A DNA stretch of 64,000 bases from Synchiropus splendidus (GCF_027744825.2 NC_071349.1:3286001-3350000), one strand, 5' to 3'. Shown: positions 27,117 through 37,989, numbered from the stretch's first letter. Numbers and translations are program-made. The notes: generated by a model not told the origin, from the sequence alone.

Positions 27117-30100
27117 AGAAAACGCGTTTTCAGCCTGAGATAAGGTTGATTCCGCAACGCCAAACATAAAAATGTTGATAACTTTGGAAAAACACTTCAT
27201 ACAGCTTAGATTTGATGTGCAACTACTAGAAAGACCCTTTCTGCTATAGTGGGAGGTGAACATTTCATGTTCTGAAGCTTCCCTGCAAAGTTATGGCACA
27301 ATGCAGAAAACGCGTCTTCAGCCTGAGATAAGGTCAATTCCGGAATGCCAAACATGAAAATGTTGATAACTTTGGAAAAACTCATCAGAAAGCTTAGATT
27401 TGCAACTACTAGAAAGACACTTTCTGCAATAGTGGGACGTTAAAATTTCATGTTCTGAAGCTTCCCTGCAAAGTTATGGCACAATGCAGAAAACGTGTTT
27501 TCAGACTGAGATAAGGTGGGTTCCGGAACGCCAAACATAAAAATGTTGATAACTTTGGAAAAACACTTCAGCCAGCTTAGATTTGATGTGCAACTACTAG
27601 AGAGACCCTTTCTGCTATAGTGGGAGGTGAACATTTCATGTTCCGAAGCTTCCCTGCAAAGTAATGCCACAATGCAGAAAACGCGTTTTCAGCCTGTGAT
27701 AAGGTGGGTTCCGGAACGCCAAACATAAAAATGTTGATAATTTTCGAAAAACACTTCAGACAGCTTAGATTTGATGTGCAACTACTAGAAAGACCCTTTC
27801 TGCTAGAGTGGGAGGTCAAAATTTCATGTTCTGAAGCTTCCCTGGAAAGTGATGGGACAATGCGTGAAACGCGCTTTCAGCCTGAGATAAGGTCGATTCC
27901 GGAACGCCAAACATAGAAATATTGATAACTTTGGAAAAACACTTCAGACAGCTTAGATTTGATGTGTAACTACTAAAAAGACTCTTTCTGCTATAGTGGG
28001 AGGTGAAACTTTCATGTTCTGAAGCTTTCCGTCAAAGTTATGGCACAATGCATAAAACGCGTTTTCAACCTGAGACAAGGTGGGTTCCGGAACGCCAAAC
28101 AGAAAAATGTTGATAACTTTCGAAAAACACTTCAGACAGATTAGATTTGATGTGCAACTATTAGAAAGACCCTGTTTGTCATAGTGGGAGGTGAAAATTT
28201 CATGTTCTGATGCTTCCCTGCAAAGTTAAGGAACAATGCAGAAAACGCGTTTTCAGCCTGCGATAAGGTGGGTTCCGGAACGCCAAACTTAAAAATGTTG
28301 ATAACTTTGGAAAAACACTTCAGACAGCTTAGATTTGATGTGCAACTACTAGAAAGACCCTTTCTGCTACAGTGGGAGGTTAAAATTTCATGTTCTGAAG
28401 CTTCCCTGCAAAGTTATGGCACAATGCAGAAAACGCGTTTTCAGCCCGAGATAATGTGGGTTCCGGAGCGGCAAACGTAAAAATGTTGATAACTTTGGAA
28501 AAACATATCAGAAAGCTTAGATTTGATGTGCAACTACTAGAAAGAACCTTTCTGCTATAGTGGGAGCTCAAAATTTCATGTTCTGAAGCTTCCCTGGAAA
28601 GTTATGGGACAATGCAGAAAATGCATTTTCATCCTGAGATAAGGTCGATTCCGGAATGCCAAACATAAAAATGTTGATAACTTTGGAAAAAACATTTCAG
28701 ACAGCTTAGATTTGATGTGCAACTACTAGAAAGACCCTTTCTGCTATAGTGGGAGGTGAAAATTTCATGTTCTGAAGCTTCCTGCAAAGTTTTGGCACAA
28801 TGCAGAAAACGCGTTTTCAGCCTGAGATAAGGTGGGTTCCGGAACGCCAAACAGAAAAATGTTGATAACTTCCGAAAAACACTTCAGACAGATTAGATTT
28901 GATGTGCAACTATTAGAAAGACCCTGTTTGTCATAGTGGGAGTTGAAAATTTCATGTTCTGATGCTTCCCTGCAAAGTTAAGGAACAATGCAGAAAACGC
29001 GTTTTCAGCCTGAGATAAGGTGGGTTCCGGAACACCAAACATAAAAAAGTTGATAACTTTTGAAATACACTTCAGATAGCTTAGATTTGATGTGCAAGTA
29101 CTAGAAAGACCCTTTCTGCTATAGTGGGAGGTGAAAATTTCATGTTCTGAAGCTTCCCTGCAAAGTTATGGCACAATGGAGAAAACGCGATTTCAGCCAG
29201 AGATAAGGTGGGTTCCGGAACGCCAAACATAAAAATGTTGATAACTTTGGAAAAACACTTCAGACAGCTTAGATTTGATGTGCAACTACTAGAAAGACCC
29301 TTTCTGCTATAGTGGGAAGTGAACATTTCATGTTCTGAAGCTTCCCTGAGAAGTTAAGGCACAATGCAGAAAACGCGTTTTCAGCCTGAGATATGGTGGG
29401 TTCCGAAACGCCAAACTTAAAAATGTTGATAACTTTGGAACAACATTTCAGACAGATTAGATTTGATGTGCAACTACTAGAAAGTCGCTTTCTGCTATAG
29501 TGGGAGGTGAAAATTTAATATTCTAAAGGTTCCCTGCAAAGTTATGCCACAATGCATAAAACGTTTTAAGCCTGAGAAAAGGTCGATTCCGGAACGCAAA
29601 ACATAAAAATGTTGATAACTTTGGAAAAACACTTCAGACAGCTTAGATTTGATGTGCAACTACTAGAAAGACCCTTTCTGCTATAGTGGGATGTCAAAAT
29701 TTCATGTTATGAAGCTTCCCTCGAAAGTTATGGGACAATGCAGAAAACGCATTTTCATGCTGAGATTAGGTCGATTCCGGAACGCCAAACATAAAAATGT
29801 TTATGACTTTCGAAAAACACTTCAGACAGCTTAGATTTGATGTGCAACTACTAGAAAGACCCTTTCTGCTATAGTGGGAGGTGAAAATTTCATGTTCTGA
29901 AGCTTCCTGGAATGTTATGGCACAATGCAGAAAACGCGTTTTCAGCCAGAGATAAGGTGGGTTCCGGAACGCCAAACATAAAAATGTTGATAACTTTGGA
30001 AAAAACATTTCAGACAGCTTAGATTTGATGTGCAACTACTAGAAAGACCCTTTCTGCTATAGTGGGAGGTGAAAATTTCATGTTCGGAAGCTTCCTGCAA

Positions 30101-31808
30101 AGTTATGGCACAATGCAGAAAACGCGTTTTCAGCCTGAGATAAGGTGGGTTCCGGAACGCCAAACATAAAAATGTTGTTAACTTTCGAAAAACACTTCAG
30201 ACAGCTTATATTTCATGTGCAACTACGAGAAATACCCTTTCTGCTATAGTGGGAGGTGAAAATTTCATGTTCTGAAGCTTCCCTGCAAAGTTATGGCACA
30301 ATGCAGAAAAGGCGTTTTCAGCCTGAGATAAGGTGGGTTCCGGAACACCAAACTTAAAAATGTTGATAACTTTCGAAAAACACTTCAGACAGATTAGATT
30401 TGATGTGCAACTATTAGAAAGACCCTGTTTGTGATAGTGGGAGTTGAAAATTTCATGTTCTGATGCTTCCCTGCAAAGTTAAGGAACAATGCAGAAAACG
30501 CGTTTTCAGCCCGAGATAAGGTGGGTTCCGGAACACCAAACTTAAAAATGTTGATAACTTTGGAAAAACACTTCAGACAGCTTAGATTTGATGTGCAACT
30601 AATAGAAAGACCCTTTCTGCTACAGTGGGAGGTTAAAATTTCATGTTCTGAAGCTTCCCTGCAAAGTTATGGCACAATGCAGAAAACGCCTTTTCAGCCT
30701 GAAAAAAGGTGGGTTCCGGAACGCCAAACATAAAAATGTTGATAACTTTGGGAAACCACTTCAGACATCTTAGATTTGATGTGCAACTACAAGAAAGACC
30801 CTTTATGCTATTGTGGTAGGTTAAAATTTCATGTTCTAAATATTCCCAGCAAAGTTATGGCACAAAGCAGAAAATGCGTTTTCAGCCTGAGATAGGGTGG
30901 GGCCCGGAAAGCCAAACATAAAAATGTTGATAACTTTGGAAAAAATATTTCAGACAGCTTAGATTTGATGTGCAACTACTAGAAAGACCCTTTCTGCTAT
31001 AGTGGGAGGTGAAAATTTCATGTTCTGAAGCTTCCTGCAAAGTTATGGCACAATGCAGAAAACGCGTTTTCAGCCTGAGATAAGGTGGGTTCCGGAACGC
31101 CAAACATAAAAATGTTGATAACTTTCGAAAAACACTTCAGACAGCTTATATTTCATGTGCAACTACGAGAAATACCCTTTCTGCTATAGTGGGAGGTGAA
31201 AATTTCATGTTCTGAAGCTTCCCTGCAAAGTTATGGCACAATGCAGAAAAGGCGTTTTCAGCCTGAGATAAGGTGGGTTCCGGAACGCCAAACATAAAAT
31301 TGTTGATAACTTTCGAAAAACACTTCAGACAGATTAGATTTGATGTGCAACTATTAGAAAGACCCTGTTTGTCATAGTGGGAGTTGAAAATTTCATGTTC
31401 TGATGCTTCCCTGCAAAGTTAAGGAACAATGCAGAAAACGCGTTTTCAGCCTGAGATAAGGTGGGTTCCGGAACACCAAACTTAAAAATGTTGATATCTT
31501 TGGAAAAACACTTCAGACAGCTTAGATTTGATGTGCAACTAATAGAAAGACCCTTTCTGCTACAGTGGGAGGTTAAAATTTCATGTTCTGAAGCTTCCCT
31601 GCAAAGTTATGGCACAATGCAGAAAACGCCTTTTCAGCCTGAAAAAAGGTGGGTTCCGGAACGCCAAACATAAAAATGTTGATAACTTTCGAAAAACACT
31701 TCAGACAGATTAGATTTGATGAGCAACTATTAGAAAGACCCTGTTTGTCATTGTGGGAGTTGAAAATTTCAAGTTCTGAAGCTTCCCTGCAAAGTTATGG
31801 CACACAAC
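27117..31808 (+). repeat. 25-monomer higher-order unit C, copy 1 (4692 bp)
   Basis: A 4692-bp block immediately followed by its copy at constant +4692 bp. The left edge is placed where identity starts, just before CAGAAAACGCGTTTTCAGCC at about 27117, since the preceding bases differ (GCACAATG versus GCACACAA). Diagnostic monomers include TTCCGCAACGCC, AACTCATCAGAAAGCTTAG with GATTTGCAACTAC (5-bp deletion, about 27380), GAAACGCGCTTTCAGCC, ACTTTCATGTTCTGAAGC, and CTATTAGAAAGACCCTGTTTG. Its first part is related to segment B monomers (25501 to 27380 is 1879 bp, ten monomers). The array just before it, 26851-27116, is ordinary B-like satellite. Confidence 0.87.
29942..31690 (+). repeat. Nested 5-monomer repeat (940 bp) inside unit C
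   Basis: Within unit C, monomers at about 29942-30745 recur at +940 bp (about 30882-31690). Both carry the GAAAAAACATTTCAG-type monomer (ATATTTCAG in the second), CAGCTTATATTTCATGTGC with GAGAAATACCC, CTATTAGAAAGACCCTGTTTG, and CTAATAGAAAGACCC with AAAACGCCTTTTCAGCC. The same nested structure is present in copy 2 at 34634-36382. The second 5-mer has extra changes (GGGGCCCGGAAAGCC at about 30900). Confidence 0.75.
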
Positions 31809-34800
31809 AGAAAACGCGTTTTCAGCCTGAGATAAGGTTGATTCCGCAACGCCAAACATAAAAATGTTGATAACTTTGGAAAAACACTTCATACAGCTTA
31901 GATTTGATGTGCAACTACTAGAAAGACCCTTTCTGCTATAGTGGGAGGTGAACATTTCATGTTCTGAAGCTTCCCTGCAAAGTTATGGCACAATGCAGAA
32001 AACGCGTCTTCAGCCTGAGATAAGGTCAATTCCGGAATGCCAAACATGAAAATGTTGATAACTTTGGAAAAACTCATCAGAAAGCTTAGATTTGCAACTA
32101 CTAGAAAGACACTTTCTGCAATAGTGGGACGTTAAAATTTCATGTTCTGAAGCTTCCCTGCAAAGTTATGGCACAATGCAGAAAACGTGTTTTCAGACTG
32201 AGATAAGGTGGGTTCCGGAACGCCAAACATAAAAATGTTGATAACTTTGGAAAAACACTTCAGCCAGCTTAGATTTGATGTGCAACTACTAGAGAGACCC
32301 TTTCTGCTATAGTGGGAGGTGAACATTTCATGTTCCGAAGCTTCCCTGCAAAGTAATGCCACAATGCAGAAAACGCGTTTTCAGCCTGTGATAAGGTGGG
32401 TTCCGGAACGCCAAACATAAAAATGTTGATAATTTTCGAAAAACACTTCAGACAGCTTAGATTTGATGTGCAACTACTAGAAAGACCCTTTCTGCTAGAG
32501 TGGGAGGTCAAAATTTCATGTTCTGAAGCTTCCCTGGAAAGTGATGGGACAATGCGTGAAACGCGCTTTCAGCCTGAGATAAGGTCGATTCCGGAACGCC
32601 AAACATAGAAATATTGATAACTTTGGAAAAACACTTCAGACAGCTTAGATTTGATGTGTAACTACTAAAAAGACTCTTTCTGCTATAGTGGGAGGTGAAA
32701 CTTTCATGTTCTGAAGCTTTCCGTCAAAGTTATGGCACAATGCATAAAACGCGTTTTCAACCTGAGACAAGGTGGGTTCCGGAACGCCAAACAGAAAAAT
32801 GTTGATAACTTTCGAAAAACACTTCAGACAGATTAGATTTGATGTGCAACTATTAGAAAGACCCTGTTTGTCATAGTGGGAGGTGAAAATTTCATGTTCT
32901 GATGCTTCCCTGCAAAGTTAAGGAACAATGCAGAAAACGCGTTTTCAGCCTGCGATAAGGTGGGTTCCGGAACGCCAAACTTAAAAATGTTGATAACTTT
33001 GGAAAAACACTTCAGACAGCTTAGATTTGATGTGCAACTACTAGAAAGACCCTTTCTGCTACAGTGGGAGGTTAAAATTTCATGTTCTGAAGCTTCCCTG
33101 CAAAGTTATGGCACAATGCAGAAAACGCGTTTTCAGCCCGAGATAATGTGGGTTCCGGAGCGGCAAACGTAAAAATGTTGATAACTTTGGAAAAACATAT
33201 CAGAAAGCTTAGATTTGATGTGCAACTACTAGAAAGAACCTTTCTGCTATAGTGGGAGCTCAAAATTTCATGTTCTGAAGCTTCCCTGGAAAGTTATGGG
33301 ACAATGCAGAAAATGCATTTTCATCCTGAGATAAGGTCGATTCCGGAATGCCAAACATAAAAATGTTGATAACTTTGGAAAAAACATTTCAGACAGCTTA
33401 GATTTGATGTGCAACTACTAGAAAGACCCTTTCTGCTATAGTGGGAGGTGAAAATTTCATGTTCTGAAGCTTCCTGCAAAGTTTTGGCACAATGCAGAAA
33501 ACGCGTTTTCAGCCTGAGATAAGGTGGGTTCCGGAACGCCAAACAGAAAAATGTTGATAACTTCCGAAAAACACTTCAGACAGATTAGATTTGATGTGCA
33601 ACTATTAGAAAGACCCTGTTTGTCATAGTGGGAGTTGAAAATTTCATGTTCTGATGCTTCCCTGCAAAGTTAAGGAACAATGCAGAAAACGCGTTTTCAG
33701 CCTGAGATAAGGTGGGTTCCGGAACACCAAACATAAAAAAGTTGATAACTTTTGAAATACACTTCAGATAGCTTAGATTTGATGTGCAAGTACTAGAAAG
33801 ACCCTTTCTGCTATAGTGGGAGGTGAAAATTTCATGTTCTGAAGCTTCCCTGCAAAGTTATGGCACAATGGAGAAAACGCGATTTCAGCCAGAGATAAGG
33901 TGGGTTCCGGAACGCCAAACATAAAAATGTTGATAACTTTGGAAAAACACTTCAGACAGCTTAGATTTGATGTGCAACTACTAGAAAGACCCTTTCTGCT
34001 ATAGTGGGAAGTGAACATTTCATGTTCTGAAGCTTCCCTGAGAAGTTAAGGCACAATGCAGAAAACGCGTTTTCAGCCTGAGATATGGTGGGTTCCGAAA
34101 CGCCAAACTTAAAAATGTTGATAACTTTGGAACAACATTTCAGACAGATTAGATTTGATGTGCAACTACTAGAAAGTCGCTTTCTGCTATAGTGGGAGGT
34201 GAAAATTTAATATTCTAAAGGTTCCCTGCAAAGTTATGCCACAATGCATAAAACGTTTTAAGCCTGAGAAAAGGTCGATTCCGGAACGCAAAACATAAAA
34301 ATGTTGATAACTTTGGAAAAACACTTCAGACAGCTTAGATTTGATGTGCAACTACTAGAAAGACCCTTTCTGCTATAGTGGGATGTCAAAATTTCATGTT
34401 ATGAAGCTTCCCTCGAAAGTTATGGGACAATGCAGAAAACGCATTTTCATGCTGAGATTAGGTCGATTCCGGAACGCCAAACATAAAAATGTTTATGACT
34501 TTCGAAAAACACTTCAGACAGCTTAGATTTGATGTGCAACTACTAGAAAGACCCTTTCTGCTATAGTGGGAGGTGAAAATTTCATGTTCTGAAGCTTCCT
34601 GGAATGTTATGGCACAATGCAGAAAACGCGTTTTCAGCCAGAGATAAGGTGGGTTCCGGAACGCCAAACATAAAAATGTTGATAACTTTGGAAAAAACAT
34701 TTCAGACAGCTTAGATTTGATGTGCAACTACTAGAAAGACCCTTTCTGCTATAGTGGGAGGTGAAAATTTCATGTTCGGAAGCTTCCTGCAAAGTTATGG

Positions 34801-36500
34801 CACAATGCAGAAAACGCGTTTTCAGCCTGAGATAAGGTGGGTTCCGGAACGCCAAACATAAAAATGTTGTTAACTTTCGAAAAACACTTCAGACAGCTTA
34901 TATTTCATGTGCAACTACGAGAAATACCCTTTCTGCTATAGTGGGAGGTGAAAATTTCATGTTCTGAAGCTTCCCTGCAAAGTTATGGCACAATGCAGAA
35001 AAGGCGTTTTCAGCCTGAGATAAGGTGGGTTCCGGAACACCAAACTTAAAAATGTTGATAACTTTCGAAAAACACTTCAGACAGATTAGATTTGATGTGC
35101 AACTATTAGAAAGACCCTGTTTGTGATAGTGGGAGTTGAAAATTTCATGTTCTGATGCTTCCCTGCAAAGTTAAGGAACAATGCAGAAAACGCGTTTTCA
35201 GCCCGAGATAAGGTGGGTTCCGGAACACCAAACTTAAAAATGTTGATAACTTTGGAAAAACACTTCAGACAGCTTAGATTTGATGTGCAACTAATAGAAA
35301 GACCCTTTCTGCTACAGTGGGAGGTTAAAATTTCATGTTCTGAAGCTTCCCTGCAAAGTTATGGCACAATGCAGAAAACGCCTTTTCAGCCTGAAAAAAG
35401 GTGGGTTCCGGAACGCCGAACATAAAAATGTTGATAACTTTGGGAAACCACTTCAGACATCTTAGATTTGATGTGCAACTACAAGAAAGACCCTTTATGC
35501 TATTGTGGTAGGTTAAAATTTCATGTTCTAAATATTCCCAGCAAAGTTATGGCACAAAGCAGAAAATGCGTTTTCAGCCTGAGATAGGGTGGGGCCCGGA
35601 AAGCCAAACATAAAAATGTTGATAACTTTGGAAAAAATATTTCAGACAGCTTAGATTTGATGTGCAACTACTAGAAAGACCCTTTCTGCTATAGTGGGAG
35701 GTGAAAATTTCATGTTCTGAAGCTTCCTGCAAAGTTATGGCACAATGCAGAAAACGCGTTTTCAGCCTGAGATAAGGTGGGTTCCGGAACGCCAAACATA
35801 AAAATGTTGATAACTTTCGAAAAACACTTCAGACAGCTTATATTTCATGTGCAACTACGAGAAATACCCTTTCTGCTATAGTGGGAGGTGAAAATTTCAT
35901 GTTCTGAAGCTTCCCTGCAAAGTTATGGCACAATGCAGAAAAGGCGTTTTCAGCCTGAGATAAGGTGGGTTCCGGAACGCCAAACATAAAATTGTTGATA
36001 ACTTTCGAAAAACACTTCAGACAGATTAGATTTGATGTGCAACTATTAGAAAGACCCTGTTTGTCATAGTGGGAGTTGAAAATTTCATGTTCTGATGCTT
36101 CCCTGCAAAGTTAAGGAACAATGCAGAAAACGCGTTTTCAGCCTGAGATAAGGTGGGTTCCGGAACACCAAACTTAAAAATGTTGATATCTTTGGAAAAA
36201 CACTTCAGACAGCTTAGATTTGATGTGCAACTAATAGAAAGACCCTTTCTGCTACAGTGGGAGGTTAAAATTTCATGTTCTGAAGCTTCCCTGCAAAGTT
36301 ATGGCACAATGCAGAAAACGCCTTTTCAGCCTGAAAAAAGGTGGGTTCCGGAACGCCAAACATAAAAATGTTGATAACTTTCGAAAAACACTTCAGACAG
36401 ATTAGATTTGATGAGCAACTATTAGAAAGACCCTGTTTGTCATTGTGGGAGTTGAAAATTTCAAGTTCTGAAGCTTCCCTGCAAAGTTATGGCACACAAC
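31809..36500 (+). repeat. 25-monomer higher-order unit C, copy 2 (4692 bp)
   Basis: Tandem copy of 27117-31808. The offset stays at 4692 bp over the whole block, so there is no indel between copies. The one clear difference I located is A at 30726 versus G at 35418 (CGCCAAACAT versus CGCCGAACAT). The junction monomers on both sides carry GCACACAACAGAAAACGCG, as expected if the exchange took place within that monomer. The right edge is where TTGATTCCGCAACG gives way to GTGGGTTCCGGAACG. Confidence 0.87.
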
Positions 36501-36780
36501 AGAAAACGCGTTTTCAGCCTGAGATAAGGTGGGTTCCGGAACGCCAAACGTAAAAATGTTGATAACTTTGGAAAAACACTTCAGATAGCTTAGATTTGAT
36601 GTGCAACTACAAGAAAGACCCTTTATGCTATTGTGGGAGGTTAAAATTTCATGTTCTAAAGATTCCCAGCAAAGTTATGGCACAATGCAGAAAACACGTT
36701 TTCAGCCTGAGATAAGGTGGGTTCCGGAACGCCAAACATAAAAATGTTGATAACTTTGGAAAAACACTTCAGACAGCTTA
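36501..36780 (+). repeat. Satellite between unit C and the transposon
   Basis: About one and a half monomers of C type (CTACAAGAAAGACCCTTTATG, GTTCTAAAGATTCCC, related to 30785-30850 and 35477-35540). It ends abruptly at CAGACAGCTTA, the left insertion point of the mobile element. Confidence 0.85.
36779..36780. repeat. Target-site duplication TA, left
   Basis: The last two array bases before the element (CAGCT-TA) are matched by TA at 37988-37989. The intact monomer reads CAGCTTATATTTC, so one TA was duplicated. Confidence 0.85.
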
Positions 36781-36800
36781 CCGTATTTTCCGGACTACAG
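36781..36800 (+). repeat. Left terminal inverted repeat
   Basis: CCGTATTTTCCGGACTACAG. Compared with the right end reversed, it differs at positions 6, 18 and 20. The shared core TTTCCGGACTA is intact. Confidence 0.88.
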
Positions 36801-36812
36801 AGCGCACCGGAA

Positions 36813-36888
36813 TATTAGCCGCACCCACCAAATCTAAGAAGGAAAATGGATTTTGTTCATACATAAGCCGCACCGCTCTATAAGCCGC
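36813..36888 (+). repeat. Subterminal motif cluster, left (TATAAGCCGC type, three copies)
   Basis: TATTAGCCGC at 36813-36822, CATAAGCCGC at 36862-36871 and TATAAGCCGC at 36879-36888, all in the same direction. Repeated subterminal motifs near inverted-repeat ends are often transposase-binding sites in DNA transposons; here that role is inferred. Confidence 0.7.
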
Positions 36889-37909
36889 GGGTGCACCGTT
36901 GCTGTCTGCGCCACAGAAAATGCATGAGGATCACTTCTAGCGATCCTCTAGTACTAGTTTTGAAAACGGGGTCCAGTGTCGAGACTGACTCATGAAACAA
37001 TCTTGCCAATGTTCTGAACTCCAGTCATGAACTCCTCACATCTTATTTACATTTAAAGTGTTCAGAAAGCGCTGTTTTCACACTCCAGTAGATCGTCTCT
37101 GTCAGCAGAGCTGCGGACTCGCGGGCGAAAACAGCGCAATTTGAGCGCTTTAAAGGTAAATAAAACGCCCGTGATGTCATCGGTTTGATGTGACGAAGCT
37201 CAATATTTTTGCCAGCAAAGAGCATGTTCATTAGACTCTAAAAACTCGGGATGCTCCGAGAGACAGGGAGAGCACTCAGCTGAAGCAGCTGTCTTCAACC
37301 TCTTTCATGAAAGTTCTCACTCTGGACGGTTGCAAACGTTTCAGATTCACCGCGAACGCTGCATCTGACACACACAAGACTGCAGCGGATTCGGTCCCGG
37401 TTGATTCCGTCCTAAAACGACACCTGAGAAAGGCTGCTCATCTGGCGCGGTGAAATTAATGATTATTTCTCGGGCAATATGCTTCGCGTTCTGAACGTCA
37501 CGCTCAGACCGGCGAGTGTCGCGAGTGACCGCTGGTTCCTGCAGTTTCACTTTCATGAGCACCAGAAAACTCTCTGTGCTCCGTCAAGTGCTGGTGTTTT
37601 AAATATCGAATTGAATTCGTGGCGTTGACGCCCTTTAACGTGCATGTGCTGCAGGATGCAAACTTGACATGACAGACTGAAAAAAGCTTCCGCATTAGAC
37701 ACGCCGTTGCCAAGCGAGTGGCGAGTCGGGAGGGAGGAGCAGACGCATCACAAACCGTGGGCGGTGCCTCATCAGAACGGCTGCTGTCACATGTGACCGG
37801 ATTTTGTGACCAGCAATGACAGGCAGTGGTCGGCATTCACAGATCACAACCAGTTCAGCCATTCATAATCGGTGGCCGATTGATTGGAATATCCCTGTAA
37901 AAATCAATA
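36889..37909. other. Unique core of the transposon, no recognised gene
   Basis: About 1 kb with no similarity to the satellite and no internal repeat I could see. It contains short open frames only: minus-strand 37043-37231, 37347-37562 and 37504-37836 (110 codons). None has a motif I recognise. Promoter-like words are present but unproven: a TGATGTCA CRE-like site near 37172, GGGCGG at 37759-37764, and a perfect 12-bp palindrome GTCACATGTGAC at 37786-37797 with an E-box (CATGTG) core. It could be transposon filler or captured host DNA. Confidence 0.55.
37786..37797. promoter_or_regulatory. Perfect 12-bp palindrome with E-box core (putative)
   Basis: GTCACATGTGAC is self-complementary and contains CACATGTG. 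bHLH-type proteins can bind CANNTG sites. With one site and no adjacent gene, a regulatory role is only a possibility. A GC-box word lies 22 bp upstream. Confidence 0.3.
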
Positions 37910-37972
37910 TATTAGCCGCGTCGTTTTATAAGCCGCAGGGTTCAGACCGCGAGAAAAAAGTAGCGGCTTATA
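37910..37972 (+). repeat. Subterminal motif cluster, right (two direct, one inverted copy)
   Basis: TATTAGCCGC at 37910-37919 and TATAAGCCGC at 37927-37936 read in the same direction as the left cluster. GCGGCTTATA at 37963-37972 is inverted and abuts the right terminal repeat. Left and right clusters are therefore not simple mirror images. Confidence 0.7.
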
Positions 37973-37987
37973 GTCCGGAAATTACGG
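37968..37987 (-). repeat. Right terminal inverted repeat
   Basis: On the + strand this reads TTATAGTCCGGAAATTACGG, the imperfect reverse complement of the left end. It overlaps an inverted copy of the subterminal ATAAGCCGC motif (GCGGCTTATA, 37963-37972). Confidence 0.88.
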
Positions 37988-37989
37988 TA
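37988..37989. repeat. Target-site duplication TA, right
   Basis: TA directly after ATTACGG at the right end of the element; the satellite continues TATTTCATGTGC in the expected register. Confidence 0.85.

Larger units (their letters stand above)
1..36780 (+). repeat. 188-bp satellite array, left arm (about 196 monomers)
   Basis: The whole stretch is a head-to-tail tandem array of one monomer, about 188 bp, all in the same orientation. Written from ATGTTGATAAC, the monomer runs through GGAAAAACACTTCAGACAGC, TTAGATTTGATGTGCAACTA, GAAAGACCCTTTCTGC, GTGGGAGGTGAAAATTTCAT, GTTCTGAAGCTTCCCTGC, AAAGTTATGGCACAATGC, AGAAAACGCGTTTTCAGCC, TGAGATAAGG, TTCCGGAACGCCAAACAT and back to the start. Monomers differ mostly by substitutions and 1-7-bp indels. 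I found no inverted monomers and no foreign sequence before 36781. The array continues past the left edge, because base 1 lies inside a monomer. No gene is supported. The family name is unknown to me. Confidence 0.97.
36781..37987. mobile_element. Non-autonomous DNA transposon, TA target duplication (1207 bp)
   Basis: This is a single block unrelated to the satellite, with imperfect terminal inverted repeats matching at 17 of the outer 20 bases (CCGTATTTTCCGGACTACAG on the left, CCGTAATTTCCGGACTATAA as the reverse complement of the right end). It is flanked by TA on both sides. Removing the element and one TA restores CAGCTTATATTTCATGTGC, a monomer variant found intact at about 30205 and 31145, so both ends are exact. 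A TA duplication is typical of the Tc1/mariner superfamily; assignment to that superfamily is inference. No open frame resembles a transposase (the longest internal frame is about 110 codons), so it would need a transposase in trans. Base composition is visibly richer in G+C than the array. I associate this type of terminus with fish and other vertebrates from memory only. Confidence 0.9.

Noticed and set aside
27117..36500. Treating the 4692-bp duplicate as a definite assembly error
   Set aside because: The unit is an exact whole-monomer multiple with in-register joins and at least one fixed difference, as expected from real unequal exchange; reads are needed to decide.
1..36780. Dozens of 60-93-codon open frames with recurring peptides on both strands
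   Set aside because: They are translations of the satellite. The peptides repeat with every monomer, frames shift by two bases per 188-bp unit, both strands are open over the same bases, and stops and frameshifts vary freely. No start context or domain supports a gene.
37504..37836. 110-codon minus-strand frame in the transposon core as a transposase or captured gene
   Set aside because: No recognisable motif, low-complexity Ser/Thr/Cys-rich composition and no catalytic pattern; its length is compatible with chance in this G+C-richer stretch.
36781..37987. Retroviral LTR or retrotransposon
   Set aside because: The ends are inverted, not direct, repeats; the duplication is TA; there is no primer-binding site, poly-A tail or reverse-transcriptase frame.
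36781..37987. hAT, piggyBac or Harbinger assignment of the element
   Set aside because: Flanks support only a 2-bp TA duplication, not 8 bp, TTAA or a 3-bp TWA; the empty-site monomer fixes this. The superfamily remains an inference.
36781..37987. Boundary between two different satellite arrays
   Set aside because: The same C-type monomers occur on both sides, in the same orientation and register, so it is an insertion into one array.
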